Below, piece by piece: positions 1-9,071 of a DNA stretch of 64,000 nt. The notes under the pieces were generated by a model. The model had not been told where the DNA came from, searched no databases, and saw only the letters and a program-made list of their open reading frames with translations. The stretch is from positions 1 to 64,000 of the forward strand of contig CAJULX010000003.1 of assembly GCA_910587245.1 (NCBI GenBank), in the 5' to 3' direction. Both the position numbers and the translations under genes were made by a program. The stretch comes from Candidatus Gastranaerophilales bacterium. GTDB taxonomy: Bacteria > Cyanobacteriota > Vampirovibrionia > Gastranaerophilales > Gastranaerophilaceae. How positions within the stretch are numbered: position 1 is the stretch's first letter; each line of letters starts with the position of its first letter.

Positions 1-1436
1 TGGAATTTAGCAGTACCTTCAACAATAGCTTCAATAACACCAAGAGTGTGTTTAGGCTGAACTTTTGTACCCATAAATTCGCCTGTATTCAAGATGTAGC
101 AATCAACGCCGTCTTCGATTAATTGTTTAAATCTTGTGTAATCCATTTCAAGAGGATAAACTCTGAACGGGTTAGCGTAAGGTTCAACAACAAGAGCATT
201 CGGGTCAACGCCTTTTGCTAATCTTTCAGCTGAAGAACGTTTTGTAGCAAGAGTAGCACCCATTGCAGACCCTAATGAAGCACCTGATAATTTTAATACA
301 GGGGGAATTGTGGGGTCTTTCATAAGCCAGAAAATAGCATTGATGGGCTGGTCAATTCTGTCTACCCTGTTAGGTGACCATAATTTGGATTTAACGGCAC
401 GGCCGTTACCGTTTCTGATATCTTCGGTGATTGAGTATAATTTACCGTCAGCTGAAGCGATTACGCCTGCATTTTGCTGGGTTAAAATGTATTTGTTATC
501 ATCACAGTTCATCGGATAGTCTGCTGTTTTATCGAAGTAAGCAGGTTCCAATGCAATTGTATATTTATCATGAACGTTGATAATAAACGCATCATCATGA
601 AGAACTGTAATATCATATTTATTATTGTGTTTTGCGTGTGTAATTGTTGATTTACCTGAACCTGATAAACCGAACACTGCAACCTGGAATGATTTATTTT
701 CACCGAGGTTATATCTTTTCATACCACCGTGGCAAGAAGCATAGCCGTTTCTTGCAGCAGCACCCCAAGCAAGGGTTAAAGTACCTTTTTTATGTTCGCC
801 AAAGTATCTCATACCAAGGATAGCAGCACAGTTGTGTACAGGATCAAAGAATGTTAAACCGTACGGAAAATCAGGGTGAGTCCAATCAGGATCAGAGAAG
901 ATGAATAAATCGCCTTCGGCTAATTCTCTTGAATTTTCGTACATATTAGAATAGTACTCATTAATATATTGGAAGTTTAACATCCAGGAATACATAACAT
1001 TTTCGAAGCCTTCAGGAATAAGAAGGTGAGCTTTAACCATAAAGTCTTCTTCCAAACCAACAACAACTTCGGTTCTGTACATTAATTTATCACGTGTTGA
1101 ATAAACAGCCTCACGGATAATGGGAAGCAAGTATCCCAAATCACATCCGGGTTCGCCTACGATTCTTCTTGCAGCGGCGCAGCGGCCAACAACAGTACCG
1201 TCGTTGAATAATAACTGGTTAGCACCTTGAGGAAGACCGATTTTTTCGGGCTGATAAACGGGCATGCCTGTTAATTCAACTGTTCCGGGGCTGTTTAAAG
1301 CTAATTTATAAGCTTCAGCAACTGTTTTAACATGTTCTACATTGTTTCCGTAGAAAGGAGCCGTAATGGTAGCTTTTGCAGCTGAATAAAGCTTTTTAAG
1401 CTCCTCTGAATTTGTAAAAAATTCTTTTGTTGACAT
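1..1436 (-). CDS. pckA: Phosphoenolpyruvate carboxykinase (ATP), C-terminus cut by window edge
   Basis: Reading from an ATG at 1436 gives 478 codons open to the window edge. The nucleotide-binding P-loop GLSGSGKST is present, preceded by the family-typical stretch where a catalytic-core CHGG replaces the MHCSAN of the E. coli enzyme. The C-terminal part holds LNTGEFMG, matching the adenine-binding VNTGWNGTG region of ATP-type PEPCKs (usual length 525-540 aa, so roughly 50-60 residues are missing). The enzyme interconverts oxaloacetate plus ATP with PEP, CO2 and ADP in the cytosol; in anaerobes it may run in the carboxylating direction. A strong AAGGAG lies 8 nt before the ATG. It is transcribed divergently from ahcY, and the shared upstream region has a TTTGACT/AGTCAAA inverted repeat. 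Confidence 0.93.
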   Translation of the reverse strand, partial: MSTKEFFTNSEELKKLYSAAKATITAPFYGNNVEHVKTVAEAYKLALNSPGTVELTGMPVYQPEKIGLPQGANQLLFNDGTVVGRCAAARRIVGEPGCDLGYLLPIIREAVYSTRDKLMYRTEVVVGLEEDFMVKAHLLIPEGFENVMYSWMLNFQYINEYYSNMYENSRELAEGDLFIFSDPDWTHPDFPYGLTFFDPVHNCAAILGMRYFGEHKKGTLTLAWGAAARNGYASCHGGMKRYNLGENKSFQVAVFGLSGSGKSTITHAKHNNKYDITVLHDDAFIINVHDKYTIALEPAYFDKTADYPMNCDDNKYILTQQNAGVIASADGKLYSITEDIRNGNGRAVKSKLWSPNRVDRIDQPINAIFWLMKDPTIPPVLKLSGASLGSAMGATLATKRSSAERLAKGVDPNALVVEPYANPFRVYPLEMDYTRFKQLIEDGVDCYILNTGEFMGTKVQPKHTLGVIEAIVEGTAKF

Positions 1437-1471
1437 AAATAATATCTCCTTATATTAAGTGGTGAAAATAC

Positions 1472-1494
1472 TTTGACTATTTATTCAAGTCAAA
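1472..1494. promoter_or_regulatory. Inverted repeat in the pckA/ahcY divergent promoter region
   Basis: TTTGACT (1472-1478) and AGTCAAA (1488-1494) form a perfect 7-bp inverted repeat with a 9-nt spacer, between two divergent genes. Read on the minus strand, TTGACT followed 17 nt later by TATTTT would be a pckA promoter, so the repeat overlaps its -35. On the plus strand, TATAAT at 1553-1558 is a good -10 for ahcY. Operator function is inference. Confidence 0.45.
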
Positions 1495-1593
1495 TAATAG
1501 CATAAAAAAAATTTTTGTGTTACTATCTTTTAGAAAAAAGGCTCAAAAGAATTATAATATTAACTGTAACGAGCTCCGGGAGGAAAAAGAATA

Positions 1594-2862
1594 ATGACTC
1601 AAACGCTTTCTTATGAAATTAAAGATATCAGCTTAGCTGAACAGGGAAAGAAAAATATTGAATGGGCTCAAAAAGATATGCCCGTTCTTGCCAATATAAC
1701 GGAAAGATTTAAAAGAGAAAAGCCCTTTGCAGGCTTAAGATTGACCGCATGTGTGCATGTTACGAAAGAAACCGCAGCGCTTTGCATTGCAATGAAAGAA
1801 GGAGGAGCAGATGCCGTTCTTGCCGCTTCAAATCCTTTATCTACACAGGATGACGTTGCGGCAGCACTTGTAAAATATTGGGATATTCCTGTTTTTGCCA
1901 TTGCAGGCGAAGATAAAGAAACTTATGCAAGACACGTAAGCACGGTTTTAGACCACAAACCCCATTTAATAATTGATGACGGGTGCGATTTGGTCGCAAC
2001 GGTTCATAAATCAAGAAGGGACTTAATCCCGAATATTATAGGTTCAACGGAAGAAACCACAACGGGTATCATTCGTCTTGAAGCTATGGAAAAAGACGGC
2101 TCGCTTGAATTTCCGGCACTCGGGGTTAATTCAAGCCTTACAAAACACCTTTACGATAACCGTTACGGTACAGGACAAAGCGCGCTGGACGGCATTATAC
2201 GAACAACAAATATTTTAATTTCAGGCAAAACCTTTGTTGTTGCAGGGTACGGCTGGTGCGGCAGAGGCGCTGCAATGAGAGCCAGAGGAATGGGTGCAAA
2301 TGTAATTGTAACGGAAGTTGACCCTCTTAAGGCACTTGAAGCTGTTATGGACGGATTCAGAGTAATGCCTATGGAAAAAGCTGCAAGTGAAGGGGATATT
2401 TTCTTAACCGTTACCGGGGATAAAAACGTTATAGATGTTGAACATATTTTATCTATGAAAAACGGGGCTTTTGTTTCAAATGCAGGGCATTTTGATGTAG
2501 AAGTAAATATTAACGGTTTAAGAAAACATGTTAAAGAATATAAAAATATCCGCCCGAGCCTTGATGAATGGGTTTTAGACAACGGAAAAAGCGTTTATGT
2601 GCTGGCTGAAGGGCGTCTTATTAATTTAGTAGGCGCAGAAGGACACCCCGCAAGCGTTATGGATATGAGCTTTGCAAATCAGGCACTCGGTATTGAATTT
2701 GTGCTTAAAAATAAAGGTAAATTGCAAAATAAACTTTATACGCTTCCAAGAGAAGTGGATGTTCAAATTGCAAAAATTAAGCTTGAATCAATGGGTGTGA
2801 AAATTGATACCTTAACGGATGAACAATTTGAATATCTGAATTCCTGGAAATCAGGAACATAA
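1594..2862 (+). CDS. ahcY: S-adenosylhomocysteinase
   Basis: 422 aa, the usual bacterial length. It hydrolyses S-adenosylhomocysteine to adenosine and homocysteine, clearing the product inhibitor of methyltransferases. The NAD-binding motif GYGWCGRG sits near residue 218, and conserved active-site stretches are visible: LAASNPLSTQDDV near the N-terminus, DDGCDLV, STEETTTG, SNAGHFDVE and the C-terminal EGHPASVMDMSFANQ. A GGGAGG Shine-Dalgarno lies 9 nt before the ATG, with TATAAT at 1553-1558. A glycosyltransferase-like gene follows after 14 nt and is probably co-transcribed. No known SAH riboswitch fold was recognised in the leader. Confidence 0.97.
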   Translation: MTQTLSYEIKDISLAEQGKKNIEWAQKDMPVLANITERFKREKPFAGLRLTACVHVTKETAALCIAMKEGGADAVLAASNPLSTQDDVAAALVKYWDIPVFAIAGEDKETYARHVSTVLDHKPHLIIDDGCDLVATVHKSRRDLIPNIIGSTEETTTGIIRLEAMEKDGSLEFPALGVNSSLTKHLYDNRYGTGQSALDGIIRTTNILISGKTFVVAGYGWCGRGAAMRARGMGANVIVTEVDPLKALEAVMDGFRVMPMEKAASEGDIFLTVTGDKNVIDVEHILSMKNGAFVSNAGHFDVEVNINGLRKHVKEYKNIRPSLDEWVLDNGKSVYVLAEGRLINLVGAEGHPASVMDMSFANQALGIEFVLKNKGKLQNKLYTLPREVDVQIAKIKLESMGVKIDTLTDEQFEYLNSWKSGT

Positions 2863-2876
2863 AGGCAATACCCTTT

Positions 2877-4313
2877 ATGGATTTTTTAAAGGAATGCTTT
2901 AAAAATAATAAACAAAAAGTGCTGTATGCTGTTATTTTAATGGTTGTAGCACTTTTTGGAGTATATTTAAGATGTTTTGCTTATTTTTCAAACCCTTCAA
3001 TGTGGTATGATGAAGCATCTTTAGCCTTAAATATTGATAATAATATATTTTTGCCGCCTTTGTTAAATAATCAATCGGCGCCTTTTTTATTTTTAATATT
3101 TGCGAAAATATGTTCCTGTTTTAGTCACAGTGATTTTTCATACAGATTTTTACCCTTTATTTCAAGCATTATTTCAATTCCTGTTTTTTACCTTTTTGCA
3201 AAAAATTGGATAAATTCAAGACTCGGGCTTATTTTTGCCTTTTTTATATTCTGTATAAATTTCAGGCTCGTATATTTTTCAAAAGAATTTAAACCTTATG
3301 CAGTTGATGTTTTAATTTTTATGCTTGCAATAATATGTTATTTTAAGATTGATTTTAGAAAAATCAATCTTAAAACGTACGTTTTAAGCGGCGCAGCATT
3401 TGCGCTTCTTCCTCTTTTATCGTTTCCTTCGCTTTTTATACTCCCTGTTTGTTATTTATTTACAATATTTCAGGCAAAAGATTTAAAAAAAGCGGGAGTA
3501 TTTATTTTACCTGCAATAATTTTAGCACCGGTTTATTATTTTGCTTTCCTTGGAAATTATTCAAACAATGAATATTTTCAAAGGTTCTGGGCAGACGGGT
3601 TTGTTAATTTTAAAACACTTCTGCCGTCAGTAATAAAAATGCTTGATTATTTTACGGAACCATTGAGCGCAAATCTTTTTATTTTAATTGCAATCATTGC
3701 GGGGATTATAATGTGTGCCGTTAAAAAGAAAAAAGAAACTATTTTTGCTATGGGTACAATATTTTTTGTTGTTCTTGCTTCAATACTGCATAAATACCCT
3801 ATGACAGACAGATTAATCCTGTTTTTACTGCCTTTGGCGCTTGTTTTTGCATTTAAAATTTTTGATGTTTCAAAAAAGAAACTTATAATTTCAATACTGG
3901 TATTTATTTTGGGATGGGGCATATATATAAAAGCAGGCCTTGATAAAACCTTAAACCCTGATTCTTATGAAAGAGAAGCCATAAAAGGACTTTTGGCGGA
4001 TTTAAAACATGAATACAAAGAAGGGGAGTATATTCTTCCGCTTCCATGGTCTGATACTGCATTTTTACATTACAACAAATTTTACGGTTTTCCTGAAAAA
4101 TATATAATTACATCAAACGAAAATAAGGCGGTTAATTATACAAAACCTTTTTGGAATTTACGGAAAGGAAAATATTGGCTTATTTTTACAATACAGTTTG
4201 ATAACTATACAAGATATGTTGATTTACAAGAGTGGCTTGCACGGGATTTTAATGTAATTAAAACCTACAAAGACCATTACAGCAGAATGTATTATGCGGA
4301 AAAAATAAGATAA
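2877..4313 (+). CDS. GT39/PMT-like polytopic membrane glycosyltransferase
   Basis: 478 aa with about ten hydrophobic segments. The first extracytoplasmic loop carries WYDEASLAL (near residue 43), which matches the acidic D-E catalytic motif of the PMT/ArnT/GT-C fold that transfers sugars from polyprenyl-phosphate donors on the outer face of the membrane. A soluble C-terminal tail of about 110 residues follows the last membrane segment. The acceptor cannot be told from sequence. An AAAGG overlapping the ahcY stop is the likely ribosome site, which suggests coupling to ahcY although there is no obvious functional link. It converges on the minus-strand gene ending at 4332. Confidence 0.75.
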   Translation: MDFLKECFKNNKQKVLYAVILMVVALFGVYLRCFAYFSNPSMWYDEASLALNIDNNIFLPPLLNNQSAPFLFLIFAKICSCFSHSDFSYRFLPFISSIISIPVFYLFAKNWINSRLGLIFAFFIFCINFRLVYFSKEFKPYAVDVLIFMLAIICYFKIDFRKINLKTYVLSGAAFALLPLLSFPSLFILPVCYLFTIFQAKDLKKAGVFILPAIILAPVYYFAFLGNYSNNEYFQRFWADGFVNFKTLLPSVIKMLDYFTEPLSANLFILIAIIAGIIMCAVKKKKETIFAMGTIFFVVLASILHKYPMTDRLILFLLPLALVFAFKIFDVSKKKLIISILVFILGWGIYIKAGLDKTLNPDSYEREAIKGLLADLKHEYKEGEYILPLPWSDTAFLHYNKFYGFPEKYIITSNENKAVNYTKPFWNLRKGKYWLIFTIQFDNYTRYVDLQEWLARDFNVIKTYKDHYSRMYYAEKIR

Positions 4314-4331
4314 AAAACCCTGCTTATAAGT

Positions 4332-4994
4332 CTATTTGTTAAAATTATTATAAAGCCCTTCAACAAGCACAAAACGCCCCAAAGAAATAACCTCACAATA
4401 GCTTGAAATCGATTTTATAAAACATTCATTTTCGCAAAACCCGCCTGAAATACAAAGTTTATCGGGGTTTCTGGTAAAATTCCAGGCATTAAAGGCTATT
4501 CCTTTTATAAATTTTGAAATCGCAATTTTTGGAGGCACCCCTTTTGCAACATCATCCATAATTTTTTCTAAACCAAATATACCGCAGGTAACGGCATATT
4601 TTTCATCCGATACTTCAAGCTCTTTAATATCAACATTGTAAAATTTTAAAAGCATTTCAATAGTAGCGCCCGTTGCGCTTGCACAGTTTGTATTCCAATC
4701 CATATCGGAAAATTTACCGTCCTTAAATTTTACCCATTTTATATCGCGCGAACCCAAATCTAGCACAATGTTTCCGCGGTTCAATTGTTCTTTGGCACCG
4801 TATGCAAGCGCCACCACTTCATTTTCATAATGAAGAACATTTGTAAAACTGCTTGAATGTCCTGTAGCTGCCATAAATTCAATATCAAGGGTTTTTAATC
4901 GGGCAGTGGGCAGAATTTCATAAGTTTTTGCACCGTTTTCAACGGTTAAAATTTTACTCCATGTTGTTCCGGCATCCAGAAAATATTTCTTCAT
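4332..4994 (-). CDS. BadF/BadG/HgdC-type ATPase domain protein (2-hydroxyacyl-CoA dehydratase activase-like)
   Basis: 220 aa of the ASKHA fold. The N-terminal phosphate loop is DAGTTWSK (family DxGSTxxK) and the second is DLGSRDIK (family DIGGQDxK). NCASATGATIEML occupies the place of the family helix C-A-A-G-T-G that holds the bridging 4Fe-4S cluster in a dimer, so a cysteine is kept (about residue 103). CGIFGLEKIM, GVPPKIAI and ISGGFCEN follow the family order. Such proteins use ATP to push an electron into 2-hydroxyacyl-CoA dehydratases or benzoyl-CoA reductase, but no dehydratase subunits are adjacent. The start overlaps the upstream stop as TAATG, so the two genes are translationally coupled. 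At 220 aa it is a little shorter than HgdC (about 260). Confidence 0.75.
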   Translation of the reverse strand: MKKYFLDAGTTWSKILTVENGAKTYEILPTARLKTLDIEFMAATGHSSSFTNVLHYENEVVALAYGAKEQLNRGNIVLDLGSRDIKWVKFKDGKFSDMDWNTNCASATGATIEMLLKFYNVDIKELEVSDEKYAVTCGIFGLEKIMDDVAKGVPPKIAISKFIKGIAFNAWNFTRNPDKLCISGGFCENECFIKSISSYCEVISLGRFVLVEGLYNNFNK

Positions 4995-5725
4995 TATCTT
5001 AACCTCAAAAAAGCTTCGATTTTTGCTTTAATTGAATTTGTAGGATTCCCGTCTATATCGATATAAAGCCCGTTGTATTTATTTGCAAGATATTTTGCAA
5101 GCTGGTTTTTAGCACAAAAAGTCTGGGCAAAAAAGACTGTCGGTAAATCTTTTTCCACAAACATTTCAAGTTCGATATTTGCAGGATTTTTTGCTTCCAC
5201 ACAGCGCGTCCAGCCAAAAACATGGGTATTATCAGGGAAAACTTCAAGAATGCCGAGGTCATTCGGCGGAACACCCCAAAAACCAAATTGTGCCTTGCAT
5301 TCCGGCAGATAAGAATAATCTTTCTGCTCAATTATATTTGCGGTTATTTTTTCAATTTTGTCTTTTAAAGGCAGACTGCTTTTTGAAATCGGCGTTTCAG
5401 GCAATTTATCAAGAGGCAAAGTGTCTTCAAAATATGAAATTTCAATATTAAAACCTGCTTCTTTTAAAATTTGAACGGCAAAAAAAGCGGAATCACATTT
5501 ATCTTTACCCACAGGCGCCAGAATTACAATAAGGTTTTCTTTCAAATAAAAAGCGTTATTAAAAATATTTTTTATAATGGAACAGTAATTTTCAGGCAGA
5601 ATGCCGCAGGGCGCATGGTTAAAATCAATATCCAAATCCACCCATTGAGCTTTCGGGTAAAGCTTTTTATATTTTTCAATTAAAGAGGGCTCGGGGTATC
5701 CCCAAAAACCAATCATATTTTTCAT
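4994..5725 (-). CDS. Uncharacterised partner of the activase-like ATPase
   Basis: 243 aa from the chosen ATG. I do not recognise a characterised family. Two internally similar blocks start with IGFWGYPEPSL (residue 4) and FGFWGVPPNDL (about residue 155), which suggests an internal duplication; each is followed by an alternating beta/alpha pattern. Cysteines occur in HAPCGILPENYC, DKCDS, PECKAQ, TRCVEA and TFCAKN, enough to ligate a cluster, but this is inference. The start is placed at the ATG 7 nt after a perfect TATAAT (5733-5738), with TTGCGC at 5756-5761 17 nt further up. The in-frame TTG at 5761 is part of that -35 box, so it is not a start. There is no Shine-Dalgarno, which points to a leaderless message. 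Confidence 0.6.
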   Translation of the reverse strand: MKNMIGFWGYPEPSLIEKYKKLYPKAQWVDLDIDFNHAPCGILPENYCSIIKNIFNNAFYLKENLIVILAPVGKDKCDSAFFAVQILKEAGFNIEISYFEDTLPLDKLPETPISKSSLPLKDKIEKITANIIEQKDYSYLPECKAQFGFWGVPPNDLGILEVFPDNTHVFGWTRCVEAKNPANIELEMFVEKDLPTVFFAQTFCAKNQLAKYLANKYNGLYIDIDGNPTNSIKAKIEAFLRLR

Positions 5726-5761
5726 AAAAAAGATTATAGAAAAAAAACACCTGCCGCGCAA
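5726..5761 (-). promoter_or_regulatory. Leaderless-type promoter TTGCGC-17-TATAAT-7-ATG
   Basis: On the minus strand TTGCGC (5761-5756) and TATAAT (5738-5733) are separated by exactly 17 nt, and the ATG follows after 7 nt. Transcription from the normal position would start at or within 1 nt of the A of ATG, and no ribosome-binding site is present. Confidence 0.65.
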
Positions 5762-5846
5762 TTTTATAGAGTTTATTTGAAAAATCTTTATTATTTAAAC
5801 CTTTTATATGAATCGTTTGTTTATTTTTTATTTTAGTATTGGCTTT

Positions 5847-6068
5847 ATGACAAGCATTATAGAAGAAAAACTAAGATTAAATTTAGGAAAAAATATAAAA
5901 CACTACAGAAAGCTAAAAAAGCTGACCCAGTATGAGCTCAGCATTCAAGCCGATGTAAGCGAACGCTATATCAAAATGCTTGAAAAGGGTGCAAGTTCTC
6001 CAAGTATGGCTGTGCTTTGTATGTTATCAGAGGCGCTCAAAATTGAGCCTTATATGCTTTTAAAATAA
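5847..6068 (+). CDS. Small XRE-family HTH regulator
   Basis: 73 aa from ATG 5847; an upstream ATG at 5808 in the same frame would add 13 hydrophobic, unconserved-looking residues. The helix-turn-helix is typical of Cro/C1: LGKNIKHYRKLKKLTQYELS, then SERYIKMLEKG as recognition region and MLSEALKIEPYML at the end. It probably binds a nearby operator as a dimer; targets are unknown. It is divergent from the activase-partner gene at 5725, so that promoter is a plausible target. TAGTAT lies exactly 7 nt before ATG 5847 without a convincing -35, and no Shine-Dalgarno is seen. Confidence 0.8.
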   Translation: MTSIIEEKLRLNLGKNIKHYRKLKKLTQYELSIQADVSERYIKMLEKGASSPSMAVLCMLSEALKIEPYMLLK

Positions 6069-6082
6069 ATATCGGACAATTT

Positions 6083-8980
6083 TTACGCCAGTGAGAAGAT
6101 TTCGTAGATTTCATCATCGGAGAGTTCCGTTATCACTTTCTCTCCGGTAAATACTGCAGCATCTGCCAGTTCACGTTTATCTTTTATAATTTTATCAATT
6201 TTTTCTTCAAAGGTAGAAAGCGTTATAAACCTGTGCACCATAACGTTTTTATCCTGCCCGATACGATAGGTTCTGTCTGTTGCCTGATCTTCAACCGCAG
6301 GATTCCACCATAAATCATAGTGAATAACGTTGCTTGCAGAAGTCAGGTTCAACCCCAAGCCTCCTGCTTTAAGGGATAAAATCATAATTTTATTTTGAAT
6401 TTCTTCAGAGAAACTTTTTATCATCTCTTCCCTTGCTTTAACATTCAATGAACCGTGGAAAAAGAGCGGGTTTGTATCAAATTCATCCGCTATAATTTTT
6501 TCTAAAATGGCACCCATTTCTTTATACTGGGTGAAAATAAGCACCTTTTCATCATTATCCAAAATGTTTGTCAAAATTGACATTAATTTTTCGGTCTTGC
6601 CTGATGCGCCTCTGCTCATATCACCATGTTTTAAATAGTGATAAGGATGGTTGCACACCTGTTTTAGCGAAGTTATTAATTTAAAGATGGCGCCGCGCCT
6701 GTTAATGCCGCTTCCTGCAGACTGCACTTCCTGCATTGATTGATTAAGCACTCTTTCATATAAAGCCGCCTGCGGTTTTGTTAAATAGCAGAATTCATCC
6801 AGCACAACTTTTTCTGGAAGGTCTGAAATAATCATTTTATCTGTTTTTAAACGCCTTAGCATGAAAGGAGAAATTGCTTTTTTGAGTTTTTCAGCTCTTT
6901 GAGTTTCTTTAAAGCGTTCAATCGGAACGGAATAATTTTTGCCAAAATCGTTAATAGAACCCAGATAGCCTTTATTAATAAAATCAAATATACTCCAGAG
7001 CTCAGACAATCTGTTTTCAACAGGGGTGCCTGTCATTGCTATTTTCATATCCGCTTTAATTGATTTAACAGCCTGAGTTTGCGAAGTACCGGGGTTTTTG
7101 ATATTCTGTGCTTCATCAATTACAACAAGATTCCAGTTGTGTTTTTTAAATTCTTCAATATCAATTCTTAAAATTGCATAAGTGGTTAAAATAACATCGC
7201 AATCAAGTGAAAATTCGCGGTTAAAGCCGTGGTATGTATAAACATTCAGGTTAGGCGCAAAATTTTCAAATTCTCTTTCCCAGTTGCCGAGCAAAGTTGT
7301 AGGACACACAACAACCACAGGATTTTTAAGCTTATTTTCTTCCTTCAATTTTAAGATTAAGCTTATTACCTGAATTGTTTTACCAAGCCCCATATCATCC
7401 GCTATACAACAGCCAAAACCTTTATTTACATTAGTATACAGCCATCTGAAACCGATTTCCTGATAAGGTCTTAAAACGCCGCTTAAATCTTTAGGTAAAG
7501 AAATGTCTTCAACCTTTGTAAAACTGCTTATTACTTTTGCAAAGGCTTCATCATAATCAAAATCATATTCGTCAATTTTGCCTGATAAGCTGTGGTGCAG
7601 AAGCTCCATTTTATTCATCACAAAATCAGGCTTTTTCTTTAAGCGCTCAAGAAGTTTTTCGGTTTCCTCCTTATCAATTAAAATGTATTTATCTTTATAT
7701 TGAATGAGCCCGTTTGTATCTTTTGTAAGTTTTTGAAATTCTTCGGCTGAAATCTTCTCGCCGTCGCCAAGAGCCACCTCTATTGAAAAATCCATAATTT
7801 CATCAAGTGAAATTGTAGAATTATTCGATAAATTCATAATATCTTCAAGGTCTTTGATTCTTTTTTGCTTAACCTTTGCATTTATTGAGGCACGCGGAAT
7901 TATGATGTTATCCATACCTTTTGGAAGATTTACTTCCATATCCGCCTGGGCAAGATAATAGGTAATCTGCGTAATCATTTTATATACGCCGGATAAATCA
8001 AGCTCCAGTGTGGTATCTTCAAGGTCTTCAATGTATTTTACGGCCCAGTTTATCTGTTTTTCAATTATGGTTTTATCGGCATCGTTTAAATCTTCAAGGT
8101 CAAATACTTCGCCCGTTTTTTTATTTTTAGCGAATATTTTCATTAAAAATCTGTCATCATCTTTAACATCTTCAATTTTTTCAATATTGAAAACAGGAAC
8201 GATTTCATAGGTTCCAAGACTCATTTCATCAAGCCAGGTTTGAATATCAACCCCTAAATCATTTCCTTTAAGCATTCTTTTATGAATTGAAGATTTTACA
8301 AAATAGGGAGCAGATTTTAAATCTTTAAATTTAAAATGTTTAACATTTAAGAAATTAAAAATAAGATAATTTAGATATCTTTCTATTAATTTTCCCGTTG
8401 TTTCTTTATCTAAAAATTCATTGTTTACAATTTCAAGATAAGCATTCAGATAATCTTTATTTTTAAAATACGGTTCCCAAAAAATTGAGAATGTATCTTT
8501 TTTAAATTTAACCGAAGGAATAAAATTCAATTTTTCAACAGTTTTCTTTACAAAACATGTTAAATAGAAATAAAATTTATAATTTTCGGATAAATCTTCA
8601 GTTATTTCAATGTTTTCGGATAATCCCGTAAAATATTCAAAAAATAAATCCAGAGGAATTGAATAACCGTATTTATCGCCTCTGTATTCAGCTTTCAGCC
8701 TGTATAGAGAGCCTTTCGATTTTAAATAGTAATCAAAATTATACGGAGGGGTAATAAAAATATCCGCCGTATTATCTTTATTTTCAAAAATAATATCGGT
8801 TGTTCTTAAAATAGGGTTCTTTGTATCAAAGGTATCCGGGAATTCTTCTTCAATAAGCTCATAAATGAGCGATAAAGTATATCTGAAATCCTTATTTTTT
8901 TGCGAATAAGGATTGGAATCCAAATTCAAAAGGAGTTTTTCTACATCGTTTTTCTTAAATGTTAAATTAGAATGTATCAT
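6083..8980 (-). CDS. SNF2-family DEAD/DEAH helicase (RapA/HepA-like)
   Basis: 965 aa. A long N-terminal half (about 1-480) is bacterial SNF2-associated sequence. The ATPase core follows: LRPYQEIGFRWL (Q-like), Walker A DDMGLGKT near residue 525, VVCPTTLLGNWEREF (Ia), DEAQ box (DEAQNIKNP), AMTGTPVEN (III), then the second RecA lobe with LIFTQYKEM, LSLKAGGLGLNLT (V) and DQATDRTYRIGQ (VI). It is a double-stranded-DNA translocase that probably remodels transcription or repair complexes; it is not a processive helicase by family precedent. TATAAT ends 14 nt before the ATG and there is no clear Shine-Dalgarno. It is divergent from ricT. Confidence 0.93.
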   Translation of the reverse strand: MIHSNLTFKKNDVEKLLLNLDSNPYSQKNKDFRYTLSLIYELIEEEFPDTFDTKNPILRTTDIIFENKDNTADIFITPPYNFDYYLKSKGSLYRLKAEYRGDKYGYSIPLDLFFEYFTGLSENIEITEDLSENYKFYFYLTCFVKKTVEKLNFIPSVKFKKDTFSIFWEPYFKNKDYLNAYLEIVNNEFLDKETTGKLIERYLNYLIFNFLNVKHFKFKDLKSAPYFVKSSIHKRMLKGNDLGVDIQTWLDEMSLGTYEIVPVFNIEKIEDVKDDDRFLMKIFAKNKKTGEVFDLEDLNDADKTIIEKQINWAVKYIEDLEDTTLELDLSGVYKMITQITYYLAQADMEVNLPKGMDNIIIPRASINAKVKQKRIKDLEDIMNLSNNSTISLDEIMDFSIEVALGDGEKISAEEFQKLTKDTNGLIQYKDKYILIDKEETEKLLERLKKKPDFVMNKMELLHHSLSGKIDEYDFDYDEAFAKVISSFTKVEDISLPKDLSGVLRPYQEIGFRWLYTNVNKGFGCCIADDMGLGKTIQVISLILKLKEENKLKNPVVVVCPTTLLGNWEREFENFAPNLNVYTYHGFNREFSLDCDVILTTYAILRIDIEEFKKHNWNLVVIDEAQNIKNPGTSQTQAVKSIKADMKIAMTGTPVENRLSELWSIFDFINKGYLGSINDFGKNYSVPIERFKETQRAEKLKKAISPFMLRRLKTDKMIISDLPEKVVLDEFCYLTKPQAALYERVLNQSMQEVQSAGSGINRRGAIFKLITSLKQVCNHPYHYLKHGDMSRGASGKTEKLMSILTNILDNDEKVLIFTQYKEMGAILEKIIADEFDTNPLFFHGSLNVKAREEMIKSFSEEIQNKIMILSLKAGGLGLNLTSASNVIHYDLWWNPAVEDQATDRTYRIGQDKNVMVHRFITLSTFEEKIDKIIKDKRELADAAVFTGEKVITELSDDEIYEIFSLA

Positions 8981-9071
8981 TGTTTTCTTATTTTATTATA
9001 AAAACAATTTGTTGTATAATAGTTTTAGATGATTTTAGTAAACAAAATATTTGAAATGGGAAATTTATAAA

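Noticed and set aside
1437..1593. SAH riboswitch before ahcY
   Set aside because: The gene suggests one, but no conserved SAH-riboswitch core was seen; only a -10 and a ribosome site could be supported.
2163..2582. Antisense ORFs opposite strong genes, for example inside ahcY, pckA, minD and the histidine kinase
   Set aside because: They lie wholly within recognised genes, have low-complexity or Ser/Pro-biased translations and no ribosome sites, so they are frame shadows.
5726..5761. TTG start at 5761 extending the 4994 gene
   Set aside because: The TTG is the -35 box of the promoter and the extension would place the promoter inside the gene; ATG 5725 fits the leaderless pattern.
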